From: Gammaproteobacteria bacterium
Lineage (GTDB): Bacteria > Pseudomonadota > Gammaproteobacteria > Steroidobacterales > Steroidobacteraceae
Direction of reading: 5' to 3'
Assembly: GCA_005878095.1 (NCBI GenBank)
Contig: VBNH01000047.1
Span: forward strand, 1 to 40,643
DNA: 40,643 bases
Made by a program: the position numbers and the translations under genes. Positions 34,296 through 40,643 of the stretch are shown one piece after another. Every line of letters begins with the position of its first letter. Positions within the stretch are counted from its first letter, which is position 1. The notes beneath the pieces were generated by a model that had not been told where the DNA came from, ran no database searches, and saw only the letters and a list, made by a program, of their open reading frames with translations.

Positions 34296-35822
34296 TCAGG
34301 CCGCGGCGCTGCTGGCGGTGCTGGCGGTGCTCTCGAGATACTTTGCCTCGACGTAGCGCACGAAGGAAGTGGCTGACAGGGGCTTGCCGGTGGCACCCTT
34401 CAGCAGATCCTGCACCGGCACTTTGGCGCCGAGGCCATGCACGTTGGTGCGCAGCCAGCCCAGGAGCCCGGAGAATTCCCCGCGCGCGAGCTGCTCATCC
34501 AGCCCCTGCACTTCGGCCCGCAGACTCTCGTAGAGCTGCGCGGCGATGACCGCGCCGAGAGCATAGGACGGGAAGTAGCCGAAGGAGCCGACGGCCCAGT
34601 GGATGTCCTGCAGGCAGCCTTCGAGGTCGTTGGAGGGGCGAATCCCGAGGCGCTGCTCCATGCCGGCGCTCCACGCTTCCGCCAGATCACGCACCGCCAG
34701 CTCCCCGGAGAGCAGCTGCTGCTCCAGCTCGTAGCGCAGCATGATGTGCAGCGGGTAGGTGAGCTCGTCCGCGTCGACCCGGATCAGTCCGCGCCGCACC
34801 CGCGTCAGATGGCCGTAGACATTCTCCACGTCCCACTCCGGTCCGCTCGCCCCGAAATGCTTCCCCAGCAGCGGCTGCACGTAGCGCACGAACGGGCGGC
34901 TGCGGCAAACCATCATCTCGATGAGCAGCGACTGGCTCTCCTCGAGAGCCATGCCCCGGTCGCGCCCTACGGGCTGGTCGCGCCAGTCCTGCGGCAGGCC
35001 GAGGTCGTACATCGCGTGCCCGGTCTCGTGCAATGCCCCGAGCAGACCCGAGAAAATGTCGTCGGGATCAAAGCGCGTGGTGACGCGGATATCCCCCGGC
35101 ACCCCTTCGGTGAAAGGCTGCTCGCTCTCATCGAGTCGTCCGCGCTCGAAGGGGAAACCGACGCTCTTCATCACTTCCACCGCCAGGGCGCGCTGCTTGC
35201 TCGCCGGGAACTTGCCGGTGAGCGGCAGCAGCGGGCGAGTTTCCTGCACGGCGATCGCTTCGCGGATCAGCGACGGCAGCCGGCGCGACAGCGCCTTGAA
35301 CATGGCGTCGATGTCCGCGGTGGTCAGTCCGGGGCTGAACTCGTCCACCAGCGCATCGTACGGGGCGAGATTGAGCGCCTGGCCCAGCAGTGCGGCCTTG
35401 TCGCGCACCAGGTGAACGACTTCCTCGAGGTAGGGCGCGAACGCTGCGAACTTGCCCTGGGCGCGGGCCTCGAGCCAGCGCGATTCGGCACGCGAAGCGG
35501 CCTTGGTGAGGCGCGACACGAGCGTGACCGGGGTGGCGATGGCATGGTCGCGCTGGCGGCGCATCTCGTGCAGGTTGGCGATCTGCCAGTCGGCCAGCCC
35601 CTGAGTGTTCGCCTGAGCGCGGTCCAGGAGCCGCGTGATGCGCGGCGCCGTGAGCAGCGCGTGGTGCTCGGTCTCCAGCGCCGCGAGCTGCTCGCCGCGC
35701 ACGTCGGCGCTGCCGCGCGGCATCATCACCGCCGCGTCCCAGCGCAGCAGCGCCAGAGCACCGCGGAAGGCATGCAGGCGCCTGAACTCCTGTTCGAGTT
35801 GCTTGTAGGGCGAGGCAGACAT
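34296..35822 (-). CDS. M32-family metallocarboxypeptidase (Taq-type)
   Basis: A 508-residue M32 carboxypeptidase, the usual length. The zinc motif is HETGHAMYD with HETGH at 265-269. Family motifs DIRVTTRF, DQPVGRDRGMALEESQSLL, GHLTRVRRGLIRVDADELTYPLHI and VGSFGYFPSYALGAVIAAQL are all present, the last two being strong signatures. The enzyme removes C-terminal amino acids from peptides in the cytoplasm. No signal peptide is seen. A promoter with good spacing lies about 85 bases upstream (35906-35934). An Ala/Ser/Thr-rich tail ends the protein. Confidence 0.95.
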   Translation of the reverse strand: MSASPYKQLEQEFRRLHAFRGALALLRWDAAVMMPRGSADVRGEQLAALETEHHALLTAPRITRLLDRAQANTQGLADWQIANLHEMRRQRDHAIATPVTLVSRLTKAASRAESRWLEARAQGKFAAFAPYLEEVVHLVRDKAALLGQALNLAPYDALVDEFSPGLTTADIDAMFKALSRRLPSLIREAIAVQETRPLLPLTGKFPASKQRALAVEVMKSVGFPFERGRLDESEQPFTEGVPGDIRVTTRFDPDDIFSGLLGALHETGHAMYDLGLPQDWRDQPVGRDRGMALEESQSLLIEMMVCRSRPFVRYVQPLLGKHFGASGPEWDVENVYGHLTRVRRGLIRVDADELTYPLHIMLRYELEQQLLSGELAVRDLAEAWSAGMEQRLGIRPSNDLEGCLQDIHWAVGSFGYFPSYALGAVIAAQLYESLRAEVQGLDEQLARGEFSGLLGWLRTNVHGLGAKVPVQDLLKGATGKPLSATSFVRYVEAKYLESTASTASSAAA

Positions 35823-35905
35823 GGGCGATTCGACAGCGGGGAGACGGCGACTAGTTTACCAGCTCCGGCGGACCCCTGCCCCGCCCACTGGAGTGGATTA
35901 TTGTT

Positions 35906-35934
35906 ATTAATCAATATGTTACTTTACATGTCAG
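35906..35934 (-). promoter_or_regulatory. Candidate sigma-70 promoter of the M32 carboxypeptidase gene
   Basis: On the minus strand, CTGACA (35929-35934, five of six to the -35 consensus) and ATTAAT (35906-35911, four of six to the -10) are separated by 17 bases. They lie in a conspicuously AT-rich stretch of about 45 bases within GC-rich DNA. The implied leader is roughly 75 bases. Confidence 0.55.
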
Positions 35935-36013
35935 GAAATTGACGTGCGCGGCGCTTGACGCCGCGCGAGCCTTGAGGGCCAAAGTTGGCGACAGATTATG
36001 TCGCCTGCTGCAG

Positions 36014-36988
36014 TCACTGCAGCGCGCCCGCCGCGTGCAACGCCTCCGCCGCGTGCAACGCCTCCGCCGCGTGCAACGCCTCCGCCGCGTGCAGCTCGCG
36101 CTCGTGCCGCCGGCCTCGCGAGCGCCACGGCAGCGCCTGCCACGCGAGCATCGCGCGCTTGCGATCCTCTCCCCAGTGATAACCCCCGAGGGCACCGTCC
36201 TGACGCAGCACGTTGTGGCAGGGAATGAGCCACGCCACCGGGTTGGCGCCGACGGCCCTGCCCACCGCCCGCGCGGCGCCGGGGCTGCCCACGGCACGCG
36301 CGAGTGCCCCGTACGTGGTCGGTCCGGCGGAGCCGAGCTCGAGCAGCGCCTGCCAGACCTTGAGCTGAAAGTTCGTGCCCTTCACGGCGAGCTTCAGGGG
36401 TGGCGCGTCCCGCGCCGCAGCCGCGCCGCGGGACGAGCCCCAGACGCGTGCCGCCAGGGCAGCCGCGGCGTCCTCGTCGCGCCGCAGGCGCGCCTGCGGC
36501 CAACTGGCGGCGAGCGCCGCCACGCAGGCGCCCTCGGTCCTTTGCTCGACGAAGGCGAGATGGCACAGCCCGCGCGGGGTGCTCGCGAGCAGCGCGCGCC
36601 CGAAAGGCGTGTCGGTGAGGCCGTAGGTGATCTGCATGCCGCGGCCACGGGCCTTGAGCTCCCCCGGGGTGACCGCTTCCAGCGTGACCATCAGGTCGTG
36701 CAGCCGCGAGGGTCCCGACAGGCCGACACAGTACGCCGCCTCGAGCACCGAGGGGGTGGTGGCGAGCGCTGCGCGGGCGGCGCGCGCGGTGACGTACGCC
36801 AGGTACTGCCGGGGCGTGACGCCAGCCCAGCGGCGGAACAGGCGGTTGAAATGGAACTCCGACAGGTGCGCGGAAGCGGCGATCGCGGCCAGGCGCGGCT
36901 GCGCGCGGAAGTTGGCGTCGATGAAGCGGATCGCTCGGGCGATGCGCCCGAAATCGCGGCTGTCGAGGAATGCAGGCCCGGTGTTCAT
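36014..36988 (-). CDS. AraC-type HTH / methylated-DNA-protein-cysteine methyltransferase (Ada-like, lacking the N-terminal zinc domain)
   Basis: A 324-residue fusion. Residues 10-110 hold an AraC-type double HTH (HLSEFHFNRLFRRWAGVTPRQY). Residues about 115-285 hold the O6-alkylguanine transferase with NFQLKVWQALLELGSAGPTTYGALA in two parts and the acceptor loop LIPCHNVLR (Cys near 256). The loop has Asn where PCHRV is usual. Ada's Cys38 phosphotriester-sensing domain is absent, so regulation through that cysteine is not possible. ATG 36988 begins right before the HTH. The last 26 residues are a repeated LHAAEA tail encoded by an 18-bp tandem repeat (36030-36093). It probably repairs O6-methylguanine by suicidal methyl transfer. 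Confidence 0.88.
   Translation of the reverse strand: MNTGPAFLDSRDFGRIARAIRFIDANFRAQPRLAAIAASAHLSEFHFNRLFRRWAGVTPRQYLAYVTARAARAALATTPSVLEAAYCVGLSGPSRLHDLMVTLEAVTPGELKARGRGMQITYGLTDTPFGRALLASTPRGLCHLAFVEQRTEGACVAALAASWPQARLRRDEDAAAALAARVWGSSRGAAAARDAPPLKLAVKGTNFQLKVWQALLELGSAGPTTYGALARAVGSPGAARAVGRAVGANPVAWLIPCHNVLRQDGALGGYHWGEDRKRAMLAWQALPWRSRGRRHERELHAAEALHAAEALHAAEALHAAGALQ
36030..36093. repeat. 18-bp tandem repeat in the 3' end of the Ada-like gene
   Basis: The unit GCCGCGTGCAACGCCTCC is repeated exactly at 36030, 36048 and 36066, with a partial fourth copy at 36084-36093. Read on the minus strand in frame it codes for LHAAEA repeats. The period is a multiple of three, so copy-number change would keep the frame. 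Confidence 0.92.
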
Positions 36989-37121
36989 GGGGGTTGATGA
37001 TAGTGCCACGCGCGCGGCGCGCGACCCGATTCTTGCGGCGCGCTCTGCGCGCAGCGCGCCCCGGCCCATGACCCCCTTCAGTTACACTGCCGCGGCGGCG
37101 CTGCGGCTCTCAGGCTCGATT

Positions 37122-37226
37122 TCAGCGCCACAGGTGCGAGCAGGGCCAGCGCGCCACGACCACGCCCACGCCGATCGACAGCACCAGCAGCAAGGTAACC
37201 GTGAGGCCGATCAGCACACGCCGCAT
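37122..37226 (-). CDS. 34-residue single-pass membrane protein (small ORF)
   Basis: An ATG-started frame of 34 codons. The product is MRRVLIGLTV, a hydrophobic helix of about 20 residues rich in Leu, Val and Gly, then ARWPCSHLWR. Positive residues at the start, one hydrophobic helix and a short polar end fit a small inner-membrane protein. It is divergent from glgA, 44 bases away. There is no strong Shine-Dalgarno sequence. The call rests on the peptide's character and the otherwise empty space between the Ada-like and glgA genes. No family is recognised. Confidence 0.4.
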   Translation of the reverse strand: MRRVLIGLTVTLLLVLSIGVGVVVARWPCSHLWR

Positions 37227-37270
37227 CGCTGCATCATAACCTGACATGCAACTGCTGAAATAACCGCCAC

Positions 37271-38731
37271 GTGCCAGAGAAACTCGCCATCTGTCTGCTC
37301 GCCTCCGAAGTCGAGCCGCTCTCCAAGACCGGCGGGCTCGGGGACGTGAGCGGGGCGCTGACCAGGTATCTGTACGGCGCCGGGCATGACGTGCGCCTCT
37401 TCACGCCGTGCTACGCCTCCATCGACCGCGCGGCGTATGCCGCGCAGCCCCTCGCGGCCCTGCAGCAGGTGCCGCTGGCGCTGGGACCGAACAAGTACGT
37501 GTTCTCGGTGCTGCGCGCGCAGTTGCCGGGCGGCGCGCCGGCGTATCTGATCGACTGCCCCGCGCTGTATGCGCGCACCGGCCTCTACACCAGCGATCCG
37601 GACGAGCACCTGCGCTTCCTCGCTTTCACGCGCGCGGCCCTCACCGCCTGCCAGCGCCTCGGCTGGGCGCCGCAGGTTCTGCACTGCAACGACTGGCACA
37701 CCGCCTTTGCGCCGCTGTTCCTCAGGACGGCCTGGCAGGACGAGCCGCTGTTCGCGGCGACCCGCACGGTGCTGACGATCCATAACATCGGCTATCAGGG
37801 CATCTTCCCGGCGGCCCGGATTGCCGATCTCGGGCTGCCGGGCCGGCGCAATCTGCTGCACCAGCCGGACCTCGCCGCCGGGCGGATCAACGCCCTGCGC
37901 CACGGCATCCTGTATGCCGACTCCATCACCACGGTCAGTCCGACGCACGCGCGCGAGATCTGCTCGGATGAGTATGGCATGGGGTTGCAGGACAGCCTGC
38001 GCGAGCGCCGCCACGCCGTGACCGGCATTCTGAACGGGGTCGACTACGAGGAGTGGGATCCGCGCCACGACCGCTACCTGCCGGCCCACTATGACCCCGA
38101 GCGGCTTGCGGTGAAGGGTGAGCTGAAGCGTCAGTTCGCGCGGCGCCACAGGCTCGCGGCGGCCTCCAAGGTGCCACTGGCCGGGGTCGTGAGCCGGCTG
38201 GCGGTCCAGAAGGGCATCGAGCTCATGTTCGAGGCTTTACCGAAGACGCTCAGCGCGCGGCCGCTCGCCTTCGTCGCTCTCGGGAACGGTGAGCCGCAGT
38301 ACGAGGAGTTCTTCACCGCCCTCGAGCGGCGCTTCCCGGGGCGGGTGGTGTTTCACTACGGCTACGACGAGGAGCTCGCGCACTGGATCGAGGCGGCGAG
38401 CGATCTGTTTCTCATGCCCTCGCGCTACGAGCCGTGCGGGCTCAACCAGATGTACAGCCTGCGCTACGGTACGGTGCCGGTCGTGCGCCGCACCGGCGGA
38501 CTCGCCGACTCGGTGCAGCACTACGACACCCGGACCGGCACCGGCACGGGCGTGGTGTTCAACGATTTCAACGCCCAGGCTCTGGAGTGGGCGCTGAACA
38601 CGGCGCTCGACCTGTACGCCACGCCGCGGCACTGGACGCGGGTGGTGCGAAATGGCATGCAGCAGGACTTCTCCTGGGAGCGCCAGGCGGGCGAGTACGT
38701 GGCGCTCTACCGGCGACTCATCGCAGGCTGA
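37271..38731 (+). CDS. glgA: Glycogen synthase GlgA (ADP-glucose type)
   Basis: A 486-residue GT5 glycosyltransferase. The nucleotide-sugar loop SKTGGLGDVSGAL is at 18-30. HCNDWHTAF, TIHNIGYQGIFP and SPTHAREICSDEYGMGLQ are typical of GlgA. The C-terminal acidic motif PSRYEPCGLNQMYSLRYGT contains the EX7E pair. The enzyme extends alpha-1,4-glucan chains from ADP-glucose in the cytoplasm. Translation is assigned to GTG 37271, the first start that allows the conserved N-terminal strand. Its end overlaps the convergent LEA2-type lipoprotein gene by 14 bases; malQ lies just beyond, so glycogen genes flank both sides. Confidence 0.95.
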   Translation: MPEKLAICLLASEVEPLSKTGGLGDVSGALTRYLYGAGHDVRLFTPCYASIDRAAYAAQPLAALQQVPLALGPNKYVFSVLRAQLPGGAPAYLIDCPALYARTGLYTSDPDEHLRFLAFTRAALTACQRLGWAPQVLHCNDWHTAFAPLFLRTAWQDEPLFAATRTVLTIHNIGYQGIFPAARIADLGLPGRRNLLHQPDLAAGRINALRHGILYADSITTVSPTHAREICSDEYGMGLQDSLRERRHAVTGILNGVDYEEWDPRHDRYLPAHYDPERLAVKGELKRQFARRHRLAAASKVPLAGVVSRLAVQKGIELMFEALPKTLSARPLAFVALGNGEPQYEEFFTALERRFPGRVVFHYGYDEELAHWIEAASDLFLMPSRYEPCGLNQMYSLRYGTVPVVRRTGGLADSVQHYDTRTGTGTGVVFNDFNAQALEWALNTALDLYATPRHWTRVVRNGMQQDFSWERQAGEYVALYRRLIAG

Positions 38732-39182
38732 AGCTGCCGCGCTCCTCGAACGGAATCGAGCGCATCAGGCCCTCCGCCAGCGCGATCCTGCCGGTGAGAC
38801 GGTAGGCGACGCTCCGCCCGGGCGGCTCCGACCCGCGCCCGAGAAGCTTCAAGAGCGCGCCCGCGAGGTTGGTGGTGACGTCCATGTCGAATTCGGCCTC
38901 TCCCATGGGGGGCACGACGAAGCTTGCGGCCGAGGCGCCGCTCGCCAGCTGCTGCCCCTCGACCTCCAGGGTGTACTCGAGTCCCTTCACCGGGAGCCTG
39001 CGGTCGTTGGGGTTCTGCACGCGCATGCGCACCTTGAGGCGCTGTTCCCACAGGTCGCCGCGCTCGATCTGCACGTCGACCACCGAGAGCCTCGGGGTGA
39101 TGAATTTCGAGGTGAGCGCGCAGGCGCCGAGCAGCAACGCGGCCGCGCACAGAGCCGGGAAGCAACGGCCGACGGCTCTCAT
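38718..39182 (-). CDS. LEA14-like (LEA type 2 / WHy domain) lipoprotein
   Basis: A 154-residue lipoprotein with signal peptide and lipobox LLGAC (Cys21), followed by one LEA type 2 beta-sandwich domain. ITPRLSVVDVQIERGDLWEQRLKV in two parts, the diagnostic VRMRVQNPNDRRLPVKGLEY, and a late strand pair ending in FEERGSFSL are seen. The NPN motif is the hallmark of these domains. Bacterial LEA2 lipoproteins face the periplasm and are linked to desiccation or envelope stress by homology only. The ATG overlaps the malQ stop by four bases (ATGA), so it is coupled to malQ. It overlaps glgA at the other end. Confidence 0.85.
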   Translation of the reverse strand: MRAVGRCFPALCAAALLLGACALTSKFITPRLSVVDVQIERGDLWEQRLKVRMRVQNPNDRRLPVKGLEYTLEVEGQQLASGASAASFVVPPMGEAEFDMDVTTNLAGALLKLLGRGSEPPGRSVAYRLTGRIALAEGLMRSIPFEERGSFSLR

Positions 39183-40534
39183 CCCGGCGCGCGCCCGAAA
39201 GTGCCGTTCAGGCGCGCGTAGTCGCGCGCCAGCTGCGCGGTGAGCGCGCCCGCGGGCAGTCGCCAGGTCCAGTTTCCCGCTACGGTTCCCGGGGTGTTCA
39301 GTCGCGCGGAGGAGTCCAGGCCGAGGATGTCCTGCGCCGGAATGATGGCGAGGCGCGCCACCGACCCCAATGCTGCGCGTATCAGCGCCTCGGGCATGGT
39401 GCCCGGGGTCAGGCGCAGAAAATAATCGACCCGCTGCGCGGTGTCGCGGTCCAGGCTCGCGTACCAGCCAAGCGTGGTGTCGTTGTCGTGGGTGCCGGTG
39501 TATACGACGCAGTCACGCTCGTGCAGATACGGCAGGTGCGCATTGGCGGGGTCGCCGTCGAAGGCAAACTGCAGCACCCGCATTCCCGGGAGCCCAAAGC
39601 CGCTCTTCAGCGCCAGCACGTCCTCGGTGATGACCCCGAGATCCTCGGCGACCAGCGGCAGGTCGCTGAACTCGTCCAGGAGCCGGCGCAGCAGCAGCTC
39701 TCCCGGAGTGCTGAGCCAGGCGCCGCCGCGCGCATCGGGAGCGCCGGCGGGCACGGCCCAGTGGGCGGCGAGCGCCCGGAAATGATCGATGCGCAGCAGA
39801 TCCATCCGCGCCAGCTGCGCGCGCACCCGCCCGAGCCACCAGCTGAAGTCGGTGCGGCGCAGTGCCTGCCAGTCATAGACCGGATTGCCCCACAGCTGGC
39901 CCAGTTGCGAGAAGTAATCCGGCGGCACGCCCCCGACCGCGGCCGGCTCGCCGGTGGCGGTGAGCTGGAACAGCTCGCGATGCGACCAGGTCTCCACCGA
40001 GGAGGGGCCGACGTAGAAGGGCAGATCGCCGAACAGCCGCACACCGCGCGTGCGCGCGTGCGCGCGCAGCTGGTTCCACTGGACGTGGAAGGCGTATTGC
40101 TCGCGCTCGATGCGCGCGATCGCGGGCGCGAGCTCACTCGCGGCCTGCGCGAGCGCCTCGGGCGCGCGGTCGCGCAGCGGCGGCGGCCACTGCCAGAACG
40201 GCGCACCGCCGTGCGCGCGCGTCAGCGCGTCGAACAGCGCGTAGTCGTGCAGCCACGGGCCGGAGGCCGCCAGGAACTCCGGGTCGATCGGCGCGTCGGG
40301 ATCGGGCAGCTCCGCCGCATCGAGAAACGCCGCGTTGCCTGCGTGGTCCGAACGCACCCAGTAGGGGGAGCGATCCTCGCCCACCGGTCCCGCCGGCAGG
40401 ATCTGCCACACGCAAAAGGCCGCGTCGCTCAGCCAGTCGACGAAGGCGCGGCCGCCGCGACCGAGTGCCGCATCGAGGGCCGACAGCGGCAGCAGCACCC
40501 CGGCGCGGCGCCGGTCGAAGACGGGTAATCGCAT
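39179..40534 (-). CDS. malQ: 4-alpha-glucanotransferase (amylomaltase, GH77)
   Basis: About 451 residues of GH77. GDLPFYVGPSSVETWSHRELF and RIDHFRALAAHWAVP (nucleophile Asp) are present, followed by LVAEDLGVITEDV (acid/base Glu) and GTHDNDTTLGWY (third Asp), all in order. The N-terminus RRAGVLLPLSAL leads straight into the barrel, as in the short amylomaltase form. The enzyme disproportionates malto-oligosaccharides. ATG 40534 is preferred; the frame stays open to the window end, but upstream codes for a peptide of shadow character and another short frame ends at 40566. A typical LTLPP-bearing glgB end was considered for the upstream neighbour but is not clear. Confidence 0.93.
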   Translation of the reverse strand: MRLPVFDRRRAGVLLPLSALDAALGRGGRAFVDWLSDAAFCVWQILPAGPVGEDRSPYWVRSDHAGNAAFLDAAELPDPDAPIDPEFLAASGPWLHDYALFDALTRAHGGAPFWQWPPPLRDRAPEALAQAASELAPAIARIEREQYAFHVQWNQLRAHARTRGVRLFGDLPFYVGPSSVETWSHRELFQLTATGEPAAVGGVPPDYFSQLGQLWGNPVYDWQALRRTDFSWWLGRVRAQLARMDLLRIDHFRALAAHWAVPAGAPDARGGAWLSTPGELLLRRLLDEFSDLPLVAEDLGVITEDVLALKSGFGLPGMRVLQFAFDGDPANAHLPYLHERDCVVYTGTHDNDTTLGWYASLDRDTAQRVDYFLRLTPGTMPEALIRAALGSVARLAIIPAQDILGLDSSARLNTPGTVAGNWTWRLPAGALTAQLARDYARLNGTFGRAPG

Positions 40535-40565
40535 GCTGGTCACACCTTGGGCTGCCGCCTTGGGG

Positions 40566-40643
40566 TCAGCCGCCGGTGGCGCGACGCATGCTTCCGCCGT
40601 GCTCGGGAGCACCGTGCCCGGTCGAGATCGGCAGCGTGAGCTC
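40566..40643 (-). CDS. C-terminal fragment of the gene upstream of malQ (starts outside window)
   Basis: The minus-strand frame from the window edge reads 25 residues, ELTLPISTGHGAPEHGGSMR and a short remainder, then stops at 40566, 31 bases before the malQ ATG. A tight same-strand upstream neighbour of malQ is plausible. The LTLP start faintly recalls the ends of glucan branching enzymes, but the rest does not. Too little is present for a call. Confidence 0.3.
   Translation of the reverse strand, partial: ELTLPISTGHGAPEHGGSMRRATGG

Overview
The window is a stretch of high-GC, gene-dense bacterial chromosome. The housekeeping genes (GreB, TtcA, ArfB, biosynthetic arginine decarboxylase SpeA, GlgA, MalQ, LemA/TPM proteins) are of proteobacterial type and best fit a high-GC gammaproteobacterium, perhaps near the Nevskiales/Steroidobacterales. 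That placement is inference from protein style, not a database result. I see no rRNA, tRNA, insertion sequence, integrase, CRISPR array or recognisable replication origin. No intergenic gap exceeds about 300 bases.

Layout. (1) 1-2 kb: tail of an MscS-type channel, arfB, a DUF2214 membrane protein and a small alpha/beta hydrolase. (2) 2-5.7 kb: a full-length fused HyuA-HyuB 5-oxoprolinase. (3) 5.6-10.9 kb, minus strand: six tightly spaced genes, lemA, two TPM-domain genes, a lipoprotein L,D-transpeptidase with LysM, a 53-residue charged helical ORF, and a contractile-tail sheath-like protein with no other phage gene nearby. (4) 11-15.1 kb: a 68-residue ORF with its own terminator, greB, homospermidine synthase, a GST and a 3-mercaptopyruvate sulfurtransferase. 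(5) 15.1-19.3 kb: speA, a GDT1/UPF0016 cation transporter, an RRM RNA-binding protein with terminator, and an exported methyltransferase-like lipoprotein. (6) 19.3-24 kb: a UvrD-like helicase, an ADP-ribose pyrophosphatase and three conserved-looking proteins of unknown function, two forming an operon. (7) 24-29 kb: MFS transporter, HAD hydrolase, GST and an exported S9 peptidase. (8) 29-36 kb, minus strand: M32 carboxypeptidase, ttcA, a protein-phosphatase/ADP-ribosylglycohydrolase fusion, a zinc metallopeptidase, a D-Ala-D-Ala-ligase-like ATP-grasp enzyme and a CpcT-like lipoprotein. (9) 36-40.6 kb: an AraC-type HTH/O6-alkylguanine methyltransferase with a repeat tail, a 34-residue membrane ORF, glgA, a LEA2-type lipoprotein and malQ.

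How genes may work together. SpeA and homospermidine synthase indicate polyamine synthesis; the agmatine-to-putrescine step is not here. GlgA and MalQ are glycogen/maltodextrin enzymes. The strongest candidates for undescribed biology are the orphan sheath protein in an envelope-gene directon (5649-10867), the metallopeptidase/ATP-grasp/CpcT-like operon with overlapping genes (29082-31784), the phosphatase-ADP-ribosylglycohydrolase fusion with an altered metal motif (31891-33351), and the unknown gene pair at 22636-23934. Several short tandem repeats (periods 15, 18, 18 and about 65 bp) lie at gene ends or between genes.
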